From Acidimicrobiales bacterium (GTDB lineage Bacteria > Actinomycetota > Acidimicrobiia > Acidimicrobiales > VFJN01), in contig DATHJB010000011.1 in NCBI GenBank assembly GCA_035316325.1, positions 58,361 through 122,360 of the forward strand: DNA of 64,000 nt. Reading direction: 5' to 3'. Numbering within the stretch: the stretch's first letter is position 1; each line of letters opens with the position of its first letter. Below are positions 8,544 to 16,937 of the stretch, piece after piece. The notes beneath the pieces were generated by a model. That model was given only the letters and a program-made list of their open reading frames with translations, had not been told where the DNA came from and did not search any database. The position numbers and the translations under genes were made by a program.

Positions 8544-8592
8544 GAAATTGCGTGGCTGAGGGCCGCTCTGCAGCCCTCAGCCACGCAATTTC
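8544..8592. repeat. long perfect palindrome between convergent genes (family member 1)
   Basis: Twenty-base perfect arms, GAAATTGCGTGGCTGAGGGC at 8544-8563 and its reverse complement at 8573-8592, flank a nine-base loop. It fills the gap between the CoA-transferase stop and the mutase stop, and its right arm includes the mutase stop codon region. The core GCGTGGCT is shared with the palindrome at 18794-18846. It is probably a bidirectional terminator; see findings. Confidence 0.8.
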
Positions 8593-10564
8593 AGCCCTCG
8601 GCGCGGTGGGCGGTGGCGAGGGCGAGGATCTCGGACATGATCTTGGACAGCTCGAAGTCCTTCGGGGTGTAGACCGCGGCGACGCCGGCGGCGAGCAACG
8701 CGGGGCGGTCCTCCTCCGGGAGGATGCCGCCGGCGATCACCGGGGCCGTGACGCCGCCCTCGCGCACCCGGCGGACCACGTCGGGCACCAGCTCCAGGTG
8801 GGAGCCGGAGAGGATCGAGAGGCCGATCACGTCGGGGTCCTCCTCGACGGCCACGGCGGCGATCTGCTCGGGGGTCAACCGAATGCCCTGGTAGATGACC
8901 TCCATGCCGGCGTCCCGGGCGGCGACGGCGATCTGCTCGGCACCGTTGGAGTGCCCGTCGAGCCCCGGCTTGGCCACCAGCAGCCGCGGCGGCCCACCCT
9001 CCAGCGCCCGCACCCGCTCGGCCACCGCCCGCAGCGACGACGAACCGCCGCCCGCGCCCACGGCCGCGGCGACACCCGTCGGCGCCCGGTACTCCCCGAA
9101 CACCTCCCGCAGCACGCCCGCCCACTCGCCGGTGGTGCCGCCGGCGTGGGCCAGGTCGATGGTGGCCGGCATCACGTTCTCACCCGACGACGCCACCCGC
9201 CGCAGCTGGTCGAGCGACCGCTTCACGGCGTCGTTGTCACGATCGGAGCGCCAGGTCTGCAGGTCGGCGACGGTCTGCGCCTCCAGGGCCGGGTCGACCC
9301 GGAGGATCGCCTCCTCCCCGTCGGCCAGCGGCGACGGCGCCGTCTCCCGGTAGACGTTGACGCCGACCACCTCGAGCGACCCGTCCTCGATGTGCCGCAC
9401 GCGCTCGGCGTTGCTGCGCACCAGCCGGCCCTTCAGCTCGTCGATGGCCTCGAAGGCGCCGCCCAGCGCCAGCACGTCGTCCAGCTCGGCCGTCGCGGAG
9501 TCGACCAGCTCGGCCGTCTTCGCCTCCACCACCACCGAGCCCTCGAACAGGTCCGGGTACTCCAGCAGGTCGGTCTCGTAGGCGAGCACCTGCTGCATGC
9601 GCAGCGCCCACTGCTGGTCCCACGGCCGGGGCAGGCCCAGCGCCTCGTTCCACGCCGGCAGCTGCAGCGACCGCGCCCGCGCGGACCGGCTCAGCGTGAC
9701 ACCCAGCATCTCCAGCACGATGCGCTGCACGTTGTTCTCCGGCTGGGCCTCGGTGAGCCCCAGGCTGTTGACCTGCACGCCGTAGCGGAAGCGCCGGGCC
9801 TTGGGGTCGGTCACGCCGTAGCGCTCCTGCCCGATGCGGTCCCACAGCTCCACGAAGGCCCGCATCTTGCAGGTCTCCTCCACGAACCGGATGCCGGAGT
9901 TCACGAAGAAGCTGATCGACGCGAACACCTGGGGGAACCGGTCCTCGGGCACCTGGCCCGACTCCCGCACGGCGTCGAGCACCCCGATCGCGGTCGCCAG
10001 CGAGTAGGCGAGCTCCTGCGTCGGCGTCGCCCCCGCCTCCTGCAGGTGGTACGAGCACACGTTCATCGGGTTCCACAGCGGCACCCACTCGCTGCAGAAG
10101 GCGATCATGTCGACGATCAGCCGCCGTGACGGCACCGGCGGGAAGATGTACGTCCCCCGGGACAGGTACTCCTTCACGATGTCGTTCTGGGTGGTGCCCC
10201 GCAGCTCCTTCGACCCGACGCCCTGCCGCTCGGCGTTGGCCACGTAGAGCCCCAGCAGCCACGCCGCCGTGGCGTTGATCGTCATCGACGTGTTCATCTC
10301 GCCCTGCGGGATGCCGTCGAGCAGCTCGCCCATGTGGCCGAGGTGGGCGACGGGCACGCCGACCTTGCCGACCTCGCCCTTGGCCAGGGGGTGGTCCGGG
10401 TCGTAGCCGGTCTGCGTGGGGAGGTCGAAGGCGACGGAGAGACCGGTCTGCCCCTTGGCCAGGTTGGTGCGGTAGAGCTCGTTCGACGCCTTGGCCGTCG
10501 AGTGCCCCGAGTAGGTCCGCATCATCCACGGGCGATCGGGCTGCGGCAGGGTCGCTCCGGTCAT
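8591..10564 (-). CDS. ecm: ethylmalonyl-CoA mutase-like B12 enzyme (MeaA/Ecm type)
   Basis: Coenzyme B12-dependent acyl-CoA mutase, 657 residues, with catalytic and cobalamin domains on one chain. The N-terminal TIM-barrel domain includes RPWMMRTYSGHSTAKASN, KGQTGLSVAFDLPTQTGYD, MNTSMTINATAAWLL and GTTQNDIVKEYLSRGTYIFPP. The B12 domain near the C-terminus has LLVAKPGLDGHSNGAEQIAVAARDAGMEVIYQG, including the DGHSNG form of the DxHxxG cobalt-ligand motif. The RTYSGHSTA wording and single-chain layout fit Ecm/MeaA rather than methylmalonyl-CoA mutase (about 700+ residues) or isobutyryl-CoA mutase (split). It would interconvert ethylmalonyl- and methylsuccinyl-CoA. Crotonyl-CoA carboxylase/reductase is not in this window. 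The substrate is inferred from family wording. Confidence 0.87.
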   Translation of the reverse strand: MTGATLPQPDRPWMMRTYSGHSTAKASNELYRTNLAKGQTGLSVAFDLPTQTGYDPDHPLAKGEVGKVGVPVAHLGHMGELLDGIPQGEMNTSMTINATAAWLLGLYVANAERQGVGSKELRGTTQNDIVKEYLSRGTYIFPPVPSRRLIVDMIAFCSEWVPLWNPMNVCSYHLQEAGATPTQELAYSLATAIGVLDAVRESGQVPEDRFPQVFASISFFVNSGIRFVEETCKMRAFVELWDRIGQERYGVTDPKARRFRYGVQVNSLGLTEAQPENNVQRIVLEMLGVTLSRSARARSLQLPAWNEALGLPRPWDQQWALRMQQVLAYETDLLEYPDLFEGSVVVEAKTAELVDSATAELDDVLALGGAFEAIDELKGRLVRSNAERVRHIEDGSLEVVGVNVYRETAPSPLADGEEAILRVDPALEAQTVADLQTWRSDRDNDAVKRSLDQLRRVASSGENVMPATIDLAHAGGTTGEWAGVLREVFGEYRAPTGVAAAVGAGGGSSSLRAVAERVRALEGGPPRLLVAKPGLDGHSNGAEQIAVAARDAGMEVIYQGIRLTPEQIAAVAVEEDPDVIGLSILSGSHLELVPDVVRRVREGGVTAPVIAGGILPEEDRPALLAAGVAAVYTPKDFELSKIMSEILALATAHRAEG

Positions 10565-10620
10565 GGGTCAAGTCTGCCGTTACCGGCCGTAGGGCGGCCA
10601 ACGCACCCGCCAGCGGAGGG

Positions 10621-11334
10621 TCAGGAGCAGAAGATGCGGGGCTGCGGCAGGTGCACGGCCCGGCGCAGCGACTTCAGGTACGCGGCGCGGGAGACGCCCC
10701 GGGCCCCCAGCGTGTCGAGGTGCGGCGTCACCCACTGGACGTCGAGCATCCGGTGCCGGCTCAGCGCCTCGCCGCCGCCCATGATCTCCACCAGCCGCAC
10801 CAGGGCGACCTTGGAGGCGTCGGTGCGCCAGTGGAACATCGACTCGCCGGCGAACAGCCCGCCGATGGCGACGCCGTAGAGGCCGCCGACCAGCTCGTCG
10901 GACTCCGGGTCCCACGTCTCGACGGAGTGGGCCCAGCCCAGCTCGTGCAACCGCACGTAGGCGGCCAGCACCTCCGGGGTGATCCAGCCGTCGGGGCGGG
11001 TGGGGTCGGCGCAGGCGGTGATCACGGCCTCGAAGGCGGTGTCGATGCGCACCTCGTAGCGGCGGCAGCTGCGCCGCAGCGACCGGCTGACCACCAGGCC
11101 GTCGAGCGGGATGATCCCCCGGGGCTCGGGCGACCACCAGCCCAGCTGCCCCCGCCGCCCGACCGGCATGGGGAACAGGCCGTTGCGGTAGGCGGCCAGC
11201 AGCGTCCCCGGCTCCAGGTCGCCCCCGACCGCCACGACACCGCTCTCGTCGGCCCGGTCGGGCGCCGGGAACGCCCACACCGACGGCGGCGGCTCCACCG
11301 GCATGCCCACCAGCTCTCGCTTCACGTCCCTCAT
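10621..11334 (-). CDS. aat: leucyl/phenylalanyl-tRNA-protein transferase
   Basis: N-end-rule enzyme that moves Leu or Phe from aminoacyl-tRNA to proteins with N-terminal Lys/Arg, tagging them for ClpS/ClpAP-type degradation. The 237-residue length and motifs match: VVAVGGDLEPGTLLAAYRNGLFPMP near the N-terminus, WWSPEPRGIIPLDGL, then GGLYGVAIGGLFAGESMFHWRTDASKVALVRL, the GNAT-like acceptor core. The start codon overlaps the stop of the upstream gene (ATGA at 11331-11334), indicating translational coupling with the small membrane-associated protein ahead of it. Confidence 0.95.
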   Translation of the reverse strand: MRDVKRELVGMPVEPPPSVWAFPAPDRADESGVVAVGGDLEPGTLLAAYRNGLFPMPVGRRGQLGWWSPEPRGIIPLDGLVVSRSLRRSCRRYEVRIDTAFEAVITACADPTRPDGWITPEVLAAYVRLHELGWAHSVETWDPESDELVGGLYGVAIGGLFAGESMFHWRTDASKVALVRLVEIMGGGEALSRHRMLDVQWVTPHLDTLGARGVSRAAYLKSLRRAVHLPQPRIFCS

Positions 11335-11996
11335 CTACCCAGCCCCAGGTCCTTGGCCAAGGCGCGGCCGATGGCGAGGGTGGCCCGGCGGTTCAGCCAG
11401 GCGGCGACAGCGGCGCCGGTGAGGAACGGGAGCACGGTGGTCACGTTGCGGAAGTAGCGGCGCCGCAGCACCCGACCCAGGCGAGCCCGGGTCGCTCGGG
11501 ACAGCAGGTCGGGCCGCCCCCGCGACATCACGACACCCGCCGGCGAGATGCCCCGCCCCGACATCCACGACCGCACCGCACCCGCCGTCCGCTCCCGGGG
11601 CCCGCCCTCCAGCGGGCGCCCGGCGACGTTGTGCAGCTCGGCCACCAGCTTCAGCTCCACCAGCACCACCAGCGCCGTCTCCGCCGCCAGCTCGAACGGG
11701 ATGGCGACGGCCCCGGCGATCGACAGCTCCTGCACCGCCATCACCCCGCCGGCGGCACCCCCGATGGCGGCGCTGACGTGGCCCGACGATCGCACCATCG
11801 ACCGCGCCAGGTCGGCCCCGACGAGCCCACCGTGGTGCGAGGACAGGGTGTCGGCGTCGCGCACCGGGACGTGGGGCGCCATGTCGACCACGGTGTCGGC
11901 CAGCCAGCGCCCGCTGGCGATGGCGCGACGCCCGGCGGTCCGGGCGGACCGCACCAGCGTCGTCAGTTGCTCCCGGTAGGACGCGTCCTCCAACAT
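11331..11996 (-). CDS. hypothetical protein, possibly EcsC-like
   Basis: A 221-residue protein without a clear signal peptide. The middle is hydrophobic and glycine/alanine-rich (AIGGAAGGVMAVQELSIAGAVAIPFELAAETALVVLVELKLVAELHNVAG), and the C-terminal part has a second hydrophobic stretch, VTTVLPFLTGAAVAAWLNRRATLAIG, before a basic tail. The pattern resembles EcsC-family membrane-associated proteins, but I am not certain. The ATG at 11994-11996 (MLEDASYRE) is chosen because upstream in-frame sequence is a low-complexity shadow of the peptidase gene. Its stop overlaps the aat start by four bases, so both are probably one operon. No function is proposed. Confidence 0.6.
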   Translation of the reverse strand: MLEDASYREQLTTLVRSARTAGRRAIASGRWLADTVVDMAPHVPVRDADTLSSHHGGLVGADLARSMVRSSGHVSAAIGGAAGGVMAVQELSIAGAVAIPFELAAETALVVLVELKLVAELHNVAGRPLEGGPRERTAGAVRSWMSGRGISPAGVVMSRGRPDLLSRATRARLGRVLRRRYFRNVTTVLPFLTGAAVAAWLNRRATLAIGRALAKDLGLGR

Positions 11997-12027
11997 CCGG
12001 CGTCCATCTTGCCGGGTGGAGTCCGCG

Positions 12028-13554
12028 CTAGACCGCCCGCATGTCGGCGGCCGACACGCCCTTGGTCGACTCGACCACGCGGATCGTGGCCCGGGTGAGG
12101 GGCACGAGGCTGTCCTGGTCGATCTTGTCGAGCGTGTCCTGCTTGTCGAACAGGTACCACGGCGCGGCCAGGAAGTTGACGATCGGGACGCCCTCGTTCG
12201 AGTAGTAGCCACCGTCGGTGGGGGGCTGCGTGCCGATGGCGTCGGGCGGCAGGATCATCGAGCGCCGCAGGTCCTCGGCCACGAGTGCGTCGAGCAGCGC
12301 CGACTTGAGCCGGGGGATCTCGCTGGCGAAGAACCAGCGGGGCACCGGCCGCCCGTTGGACGCCACCGCGTCGCCCTCCTTCACGAACTCCAGGCAGGCG
12401 TGCTCGAGGTGGAACTCCAGCACGACGTTCTCGAGCTCGGCCTTGTGGTCCTCGATGTACTTGTGCAGGCCGGCACCACCCGACATGTGCCCACCGTGCA
12501 GGAGGAACACCAGCTTGTGGGGCCGCTCGGCCTCGGGGACCTTCGACCAGTACTCGGCCTGGGCCAGCACCAGCGAGATGCCGCTGCCGTCCTCCACCGC
12601 GGAGGCCCAGGGGCCGTCGTGGTGCGAGCCGATGATCACCATGTCGTCGTCGGCCCCGGGGAGCTCGCCGACCACGTTGTGCGACTCGAACTCCTCGTTG
12701 GTCGACTCGACCGTGAGCCGGATGCGCACCGGGCCGGCGGCGAGCTGGTCGTGGACCCAGGCGCCGTCGCTCTCCTTGAGCCACACGCCCGGGATGTCGA
12801 GGGTGCGCCCGTGGTAGGGCACGTAGTAGTCGCAGGTGTCGGTCGGGTAGCCCTTGAGCACCCCGACGAAGGCGGCGGCACCGGCCTCGATCGACGGCTC
12901 GACGTCCTCGCCCAGCTTCGACCCGAACGGCAGGTGGTGGGTCTCGCCCAGGTCGCCGTCGGGGTCGTGCATCCGCTGGTCACGGTCGGTGGCGGGGACG
13001 AAGATGTCGGCGGGCACGTTCAGGAACGCGACGTCGTAGAGCGACGCCTTCCCGGCGACCGCGGCGGGGTTCGCCTCGGTGAACGCGGCCAGCTCCACCT
13101 CCAGGCCCTCGACGGGGACGGTGAACGGCACCGGGAAGCACTCCAGCTCGCGGGCCTCGCCCGACGCGGGGATCACCTCGAAGGTCCAGCTCACCGCCTC
13201 GAAGCGGCGCACCGGCACCGGCTCCAGCCGCACGTTCTCCAGCCCCAGGTCGCGGAACTTGTCGGCGATCCACTCCTCGGCCCAGATGTCGGCCTCCCAG
13301 CCGGGCCGGCGGATGCCATGGCCGAAGACCTCTTCGATGTTGGCGAAGATCGCCGCGGTCGCGGGCACGAGGGCGTCGTTCACGCCGTCGCCGGGCGTGG
13401 GGTCGGTCGGGGGCGCGCCGCCCTCGTCACCGTTCCCGTCGCCGTCGCCCTCTTCGGCATCGTCGTCGTCCGAGCACGCCGCGACTCCCAGGGCGAGCAC
13501 GCCCGCTGCCGTCGCCCCGGTGCGCGCCAGGAAGGCTCGCCGTGTCCAACGCAA
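12028..13554 (-). CDS. Tat-exported lipoprotein, M28-family metallopeptidase-like
   Basis: About 508 residues, starting at a TTG preceded by AGGGGGAAC at good Shine-Dalgarno spacing. The N-terminus has a twin-arginine motif (TRRAFLA), a hydrophobic stretch and a lipobox ending GVAAC, followed by a very acidic linker (DDDDAEEGDGDG), so it is a Tat-secreted lipoprotein. The peptidase part shows DMVIIGSHHDGPWASAVEDGSGISLVLA and HKLVFLLHGGHMSGGAGLHKYIE, corresponding to the zinc-binding His and Asp segments of M28 aminopeptidases. The second block reads LLHGGH where many relatives have a Glu-Glu pair, so the active site may be divergent. It lies 26 bases downstream of the 3-hydroxyacyl-CoA dehydrogenase stop on the same strand. 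Confidence 0.78.
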   Translation of the reverse strand: MRWTRRAFLARTGATAAGVLALGVAACSDDDDAEEGDGDGNGDEGGAPPTDPTPGDGVNDALVPATAAIFANIEEVFGHGIRRPGWEADIWAEEWIADKFRDLGLENVRLEPVPVRRFEAVSWTFEVIPASGEARELECFPVPFTVPVEGLEVELAAFTEANPAAVAGKASLYDVAFLNVPADIFVPATDRDQRMHDPDGDLGETHHLPFGSKLGEDVEPSIEAGAAAFVGVLKGYPTDTCDYYVPYHGRTLDIPGVWLKESDGAWVHDQLAAGPVRIRLTVESTNEEFESHNVVGELPGADDDMVIIGSHHDGPWASAVEDGSGISLVLAQAEYWSKVPEAERPHKLVFLLHGGHMSGGAGLHKYIEDHKAELENVVLEFHLEHACLEFVKEGDAVASNGRPVPRWFFASEIPRLKSALLDALVAEDLRRSMILPPDAIGTQPPTDGGYYSNEGVPIVNFLAAPWYLFDKQDTLDKIDQDSLVPLTRATIRVVESTKGVSAADMRAV

Positions 13555-13580
13555 AGTGGTTCCCCCTGCAGTGTCTGCAG

Positions 13581-14435
13581 CTAGCTCCGATAGTCGTAGA
13601 AACCCTGGCCGCTCTTTCGCCCCAGCAACCCGGCGGCCACCATACGCCGTAAGCGTGGCACCGCAGCGTAGTTCGGGTCCTTGAACTCCTCGTACAAGGC
13701 GTCGAGGATCGACAGCGAGGTGTCGAGCCCGACCAGGTCGAGCAGGGCCAGGGGGCCCATCGGGAAGTTGCAACCGCCCTTCATCGCGGCGTCGATGTCG
13801 TCGCGGTTGGCGGTGCCGTTCTCCAGCATGCGCACGGCGTTGTTGAGGTAGGGGAACAGGAGGGCGTTGACGATGAAGCCGGCCTCGTCCTTCACCTCGA
13901 CCGACGTCTTGCCGGCCGCCGCGACGAAGGCGTGGGCCTCGGCGATGGTCTCGTCGCTGCTCAGCAGGGTGCGGACGATCTCGACCAGGCTCATCATCGG
14001 CGCCGGGTTGAAGAAGTGGACGCCGCACACGCGCTCGGGACGGCCGGTCTCGATGGCCATCTCGATCACCGGCAGGGTCGACGTGTTCGACGCCAGGATC
14101 GCTCCGGCCTTCACGATCCGGTCGAGCTCGGCGAAGAGCTGCTTCTTGACCGCCAGGTCCTCGACGATCGACTCGACCACCAGGTCGCAGTCGGCCAGGG
14201 CGTCGAGATCGGCGGTGGCGCTGACCCGCCCGTTGATGGCGGCGGCCTCGTCTTCGGCGAGGCGACCCTTGGCGACCTGCTTGTCGAGGGACTTGCCCAG
14301 CCCGGCGAGCATGGCGTCGGCGGTCTCCTGCTTGCGGGACCGGAGGACGACAGCGACACCGGCCTTGGCGGCCACCTCGGCGATCCCCGACCCCATGATC
14401 CCGGAGCCGACGATGCCCAGTCGTTCGATAACCAT
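13581..14435 (-). CDS. hbd: 3-hydroxybutyryl-CoA dehydrogenase
   Basis: NAD(P)-dependent oxidation of 3-hydroxyacyl-CoA, 284 residues, the usual length for the short monofunctional enzyme. The Rossmann motif LGIVGSGIMGSGIAEVAAKAG is at the N-terminus. The catalytic His region GVHFFNPAPMMSLVEIV and the dimerisation-domain segment DEAGFIVNALLFPYLNNAVRMLE follow, and it ends GLLGRKSGQGFYDYRS as PaaH/Hbd proteins do. TAGCCT on the reverse strand at 14442-14447 lies six bases before the ATG, suggesting a leaderless message. It fits the other acyl-CoA genes here (mutase, hydratase, dehydrogenase), though they are not in one operon. Confidence 0.93.
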   Translation of the reverse strand: MVIERLGIVGSGIMGSGIAEVAAKAGVAVVLRSRKQETADAMLAGLGKSLDKQVAKGRLAEDEAAAINGRVSATADLDALADCDLVVESIVEDLAVKKQLFAELDRIVKAGAILASNTSTLPVIEMAIETGRPERVCGVHFFNPAPMMSLVEIVRTLLSSDETIAEAHAFVAAAGKTSVEVKDEAGFIVNALLFPYLNNAVRMLENGTANRDDIDAAMKGGCNFPMGPLALLDLVGLDTSLSILDALYEEFKDPNYAAVPRLRRMVAAGLLGRKSGQGFYDYRS

Positions 14436-14515
14436 CGCCGCAGGCTACTGACGGGTAACCGGCGGGGTCCAACACCTGGCACGGCGACAGGTCGACGGAC
14501 AGTAGCTTCGGGCGG

Positions 14516-15178
14516 GTGACTGGCTCCCTGGCCCTCGTCGGTGGTGCGGAATGGCGTGAGGGCTGCAGCTTCGACCGCGATCTGCTCAGTGCGAGCGGCG
14601 CCGACGAGGTTCTCGTGCTGCCGACCGGGGCCGCCTACGAGCACCCGCAGCGCCTGGTCGACGCCGCCACCGCGTGGTTCGCCGGGCTCGGTGCCCGGGT
14701 GCGCCCGCTGATGGCGCTCGACCGGGTGTCGGCCAGCGACCCCGACCACGTCGCCGCCGCCCAGGCCGCCCGGTTCGTCTACCTGGCCGGCAGCAACCCG
14801 ATGCACCTGCGCTCGGTGCTGGTGCACAGTCCGCTGTGGGACGCCCTGGTGGCGGCCTGGAACGAGGGCGCGACGCTGGCGGGCACCTCCGCGGGGGCGA
14901 TGGTGCTGTGCGACCCGGCGGTCGACCTGCGGGGCGGGGCGTTCACGCTGGGAATGGGCCTGGTGCCCAAGATGGCGGTGATCCCCCACGCCGACACGTG
15001 GTCGGAGGACAAGCGCCACCGCACCCTGCAGCTGGCACCCAAGGCCCTGCCGGTGGTCGGCATCGACGAGCGGACCGCGCTGGTGCGCTCGCCGTCGGGC
15101 ACCTGGTCCGCCGAGGGCGCGGGCAAGGTGCACGTCTGGGTCGACGCCACGGAGCGCGACCTCGACGCCCTCCCCTGA
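14516..15178 (+). CDS. peptidase S51 family protein (cyanophycinase/dipeptidase E-like)
   Basis: A 220-residue cytoplasmic serine-peptidase fold. The nucleophile elbow GTSAGAMVLC is conserved, as are the N-terminal LVGGAEWREG and the VLPTGAAYEHPQ strand-loop; a His in VIPHADTWSEDKRH is a candidate for the triad. S51 enzymes cleave aspartyl dipeptides or cyanophycin; the short length suits neither assignment strongly. The GTG start has TAGCTT at 14503-14508, seven bases upstream, with no Shine-Dalgarno. It converges on the cyclophilin gene across an imperfect palindrome. Confidence 0.78.
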   Translation: MTGSLALVGGAEWREGCSFDRDLLSASGADEVLVLPTGAAYEHPQRLVDAATAWFAGLGARVRPLMALDRVSASDPDHVAAAQAARFVYLAGSNPMHLRSVLVHSPLWDALVAAWNEGATLAGTSAGAMVLCDPAVDLRGGAFTLGMGLVPKMAVIPHADTWSEDKRHRTLQLAPKALPVVGIDERTALVRSPSGTWSAEGAGKVHVWVDATERDLDALP

Positions 15179-15184
15179 CCCCAT

Positions 15185-15237
15185 CCGAAATCTCGACAGA
15201 AGTGGTGGCTATAGGACCAGTTCTGTCGAAATTTCGG
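15185..15237. repeat. near-perfect palindrome between convergent genes (family member 2)
   Basis: Seventeen-base arms at 15185-15201 (CCGAAATCTCGACAGAA) and 15221-15237, one mismatch, nineteen-base loop. It shares the CCGAAAT outer end with the copy at 18794 but has a different core. It fills the gap between the S51 peptidase and cyclophilin stops and is a likely bidirectional terminator. Confidence 0.7.
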
Positions 15238-15240
15238 GTC

Positions 15241-16041
15241 TCAGCTCTCCTCGACGGTGATCGTCTCGACGACCGTGAGCTCGGTGGGCACGCCGATGTC
15301 GTCGTTGGGGATGGCGGTGGCGTTGATGGCGTCGACCACGTCGATGCCGCCGGTGACCTCGCCGATCCGGGAGTAGGTGGGCTGGACGGCGGCCGCGCCC
15401 TCCCCGGTCACCACGAAGAACTCGCTGCCGGTGGTGTTCGGCTCGACCAGGTTCGACAGGGCCACCGCGCCCTTGGGGTAGAAGGGCTCCACGGTCGGGG
15501 GCTCCTCGGGGAGCAGGTAGCCGGCGTCGGCGTCGCCCACGTCGGGGTCGAACGGGTCGCCGGTCTGGGCCAGGAAGTCGTCGAGCACCCGGTGGAAGGC
15601 CACGCCGTCGTAGAAGTGGTAGCGGGCCAGGAACACGAAGCTGTTGACGCCCTGCGGCGCGGACAACGGGTCGAGCGTGATCTCGAAGTCGCCCCGGTTG
15701 GTCTCGACCGTGGCCACGTACGTCGCCGCGGGGTCGATGCACATCGGCGGGGCCTCGGTGAACTGCAGCGTGCGCTCCGAGGAGCCGTCCTCCTCGGGGC
15801 ACTCCGGGTCGACGGCCACGCTCGGCCGTGGCGCCAGCGTGGTGGTGGGCCGGGGCTCGGTGGTGACGGTGTTGTCGCGCCGGGCCTGGCGGTCGCTGTC
15901 GCCGTTGCCGTCGCCGGCCCGGATGAACACGTAGACGACGATCAGGATCGCCGCCAGGCTGAGCAGCGCGTTGCGCGCACACCCCGCCCGGCTCGACCTC
16001 TTGTCAGAGCGGCCTTTGCTGCCGGTGCTGCCCTCCGCCAT
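15241..16041 (-). CDS. membrane-anchored cyclophilin-type peptidyl-prolyl isomerase
   Basis: Catalyses cis-trans isomerisation of X-Pro bonds, here probably outside the membrane. Residues 1-22 are basic, residues about 23-42 (NALLSLAAILIVVYVFIRAG) form one membrane anchor, and a Thr/Pro-rich spacer leads to the cyclophilin domain (about 100-260). Core motifs are seen: FVFLARYHFYDGVAFHRVLDDFLAQTGDP (catalytic FHR) and GSEFFVVTGEG. The ATG at 16039-16041 gives MAEGSTGSKGRSD; upstream in-frame sequence is a shadow of the neighbouring isomerase gene. It follows the FKBP-type isomerase gene by 23 bases on the same strand, so two unrelated prolyl isomerases are co-expressed. Confidence 0.87.
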   Translation of the reverse strand: MAEGSTGSKGRSDKRSSRAGCARNALLSLAAILIVVYVFIRAGDGNGDSDRQARRDNTVTTEPRPTTTLAPRPSVAVDPECPEEDGSSERTLQFTEAPPMCIDPAATYVATVETNRGDFEITLDPLSAPQGVNSFVFLARYHFYDGVAFHRVLDDFLAQTGDPFDPDVGDADAGYLLPEEPPTVEPFYPKGAVALSNLVEPNTTGSEFFVVTGEGAAAVQPTYSRIGEVTGGIDVVDAINATAIPNDDIGVPTELTVVETITVEES

Positions 16042-16064
16042 CCCTACAGTCTCGCGTCTTGCGG

Positions 16065-16727
16065 CTACCCGGCGCGCGTGATGTCGAGGATGTCGATCTC
16101 GAAGGCCAGCGGGCCCTCGCCCGGGTAGGCGTTGTTCTCGCCCAGCACCAGCCGCCGGCGCTCGCCGACCTTGGCGCCGACCAGGCCTTGCTTCCAACCC
16201 TCGATGAGCGACGCCTGGGCGAGCGGGGGCTCGATCGGGAACGGCGCCGCGCTCCACGATTCGTCGAGCACCGTGCCGTCGGGCTGCAGGCCGTAGTACA
16301 TGACGACGTAGCCGTCGTCGGCCGTGCCCGGGTCACCCTCGCCTTCGATCAACGTCGACACCTCGAGGGCGTCGGCGGGGGTCTCGGCCGGTGGCGGCTC
16401 GGGCTCCGGGGCGCCGCGCTCGATGACGGCCGCCGCCGCCTCGGGGTTGGAGAAGGCGCTCGTGTCGACCGGCGCGGTGGTGGGCGGCTCGGTCGACTCG
16501 GGGACGGTCGTGGTGGTGTCCTCCTCGCCGGAGGTCTCGTCGCTGCCCGACGAGTCGTCGTCGCCGAAGAGGGCCGAGTACCCGAACGCGCCGCCGAGGA
16601 CCACCACCGCCGCGATGCCCACGTTGCGCACCGTCCGGACGGTCCGTTGGCGTTTGGCGGCGGCCGTTTCCTCGATGATTCGGGCGTACCTGCCGGCTTT
16701 TTGGCGTTCTCGCTTGTCCGTTCCCAC
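16065..16727 (-). CDS. membrane-anchored FKBP-type peptidyl-prolyl isomerase
   Basis: A 220-residue protein: basic cytoplasmic N-terminus, a membrane segment at about residues 37-55 (GIAAVVVLGGAFGYSALF), an acidic Ser/Thr-rich linker and a C-terminal FKBP domain. FKBP features include YVVMYYGLQPDGTVLDESW, LIEGWKQGLVGAKVGERRRLVLG and FEIDILDI, the order found in FkpA/SlyD-type domains. The region that is usually a conserved Tyr-Gly pair near the end reads NNAYPGEG. Paired with the cyclophilin gene downstream, it suggests an operon for folding of exported proteins. A BldD-box-like sequence lies in the divergent intergenic region and might affect both directions. Confidence 0.86.
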   Translation of the reverse strand: MGTDKRERQKAGRYARIIEETAAAKRQRTVRTVRNVGIAAVVVLGGAFGYSALFGDDDSSGSDETSGEEDTTTTVPESTEPPTTAPVDTSAFSNPEAAAAVIERGAPEPEPPPAETPADALEVSTLIEGEGDPGTADDGYVVMYYGLQPDGTVLDESWSAAPFPIEPPLAQASLIEGWKQGLVGAKVGERRRLVLGENNAYPGEGPLAFEIDILDITRAG

Positions 16728-16809
16728 GAATCGGTGAGGCTAGCCAGCTCAGGGGGGTCGCCCCCAGTCACCCGACCTGACCACCACCTGACCTCGGCGA
16801 CTGGTGGAA

Positions 16810-16824
16810 CTCACGCTCCGTCAC
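16810..16824. promoter_or_regulatory. candidate BldD-binding box upstream of bldD
   Basis: The 15-mer CTCACGCTCCGTCAC fits the Streptomyces BldD consensus nTnACnC(A/T)GnGTnAn, recalled from literature, at all but one fixed position. It sits just ahead of a TAGGAT -10-like hexamer (16827-16832), where binding would block transcription of the BldD-like gene, matching known BldD autorepression. Confidence 0.5.
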
Positions 16825-16871
16825 TTTAGGATGCCCCGACTGCACTCACCGAGGCGGTTCGTGCGAGAATC

Positions 16872-16909
16872 GTGGTGAGTGGAGTCGAATGTGGTGAGGC
16901 GGTTCGAAT
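16872..16909 (+). repeat. 19-base imperfect tandem repeat
   Basis: Two adjacent 19-base units, 16872-16890 and 16891-16909, both begin GTGGTGAG and end TCGAAT. They lie in the leader of the BldD-like gene, or encode its N-terminus if an upstream start is used. The repeat could be a regulatory site or a recent duplication. Confidence 0.5.
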
Positions 16910-16937
16910 GGGCATGTCCCCAGGACGACGAGAAGTG

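Noticed and set aside
7985..10129. 714-residue plus-strand open frame over the CoA-transferase and mutase
   Set aside because: Arg/Gly/Ala-rich shadow typical of very high GC third-position bias; both real genes are certain in other frames.
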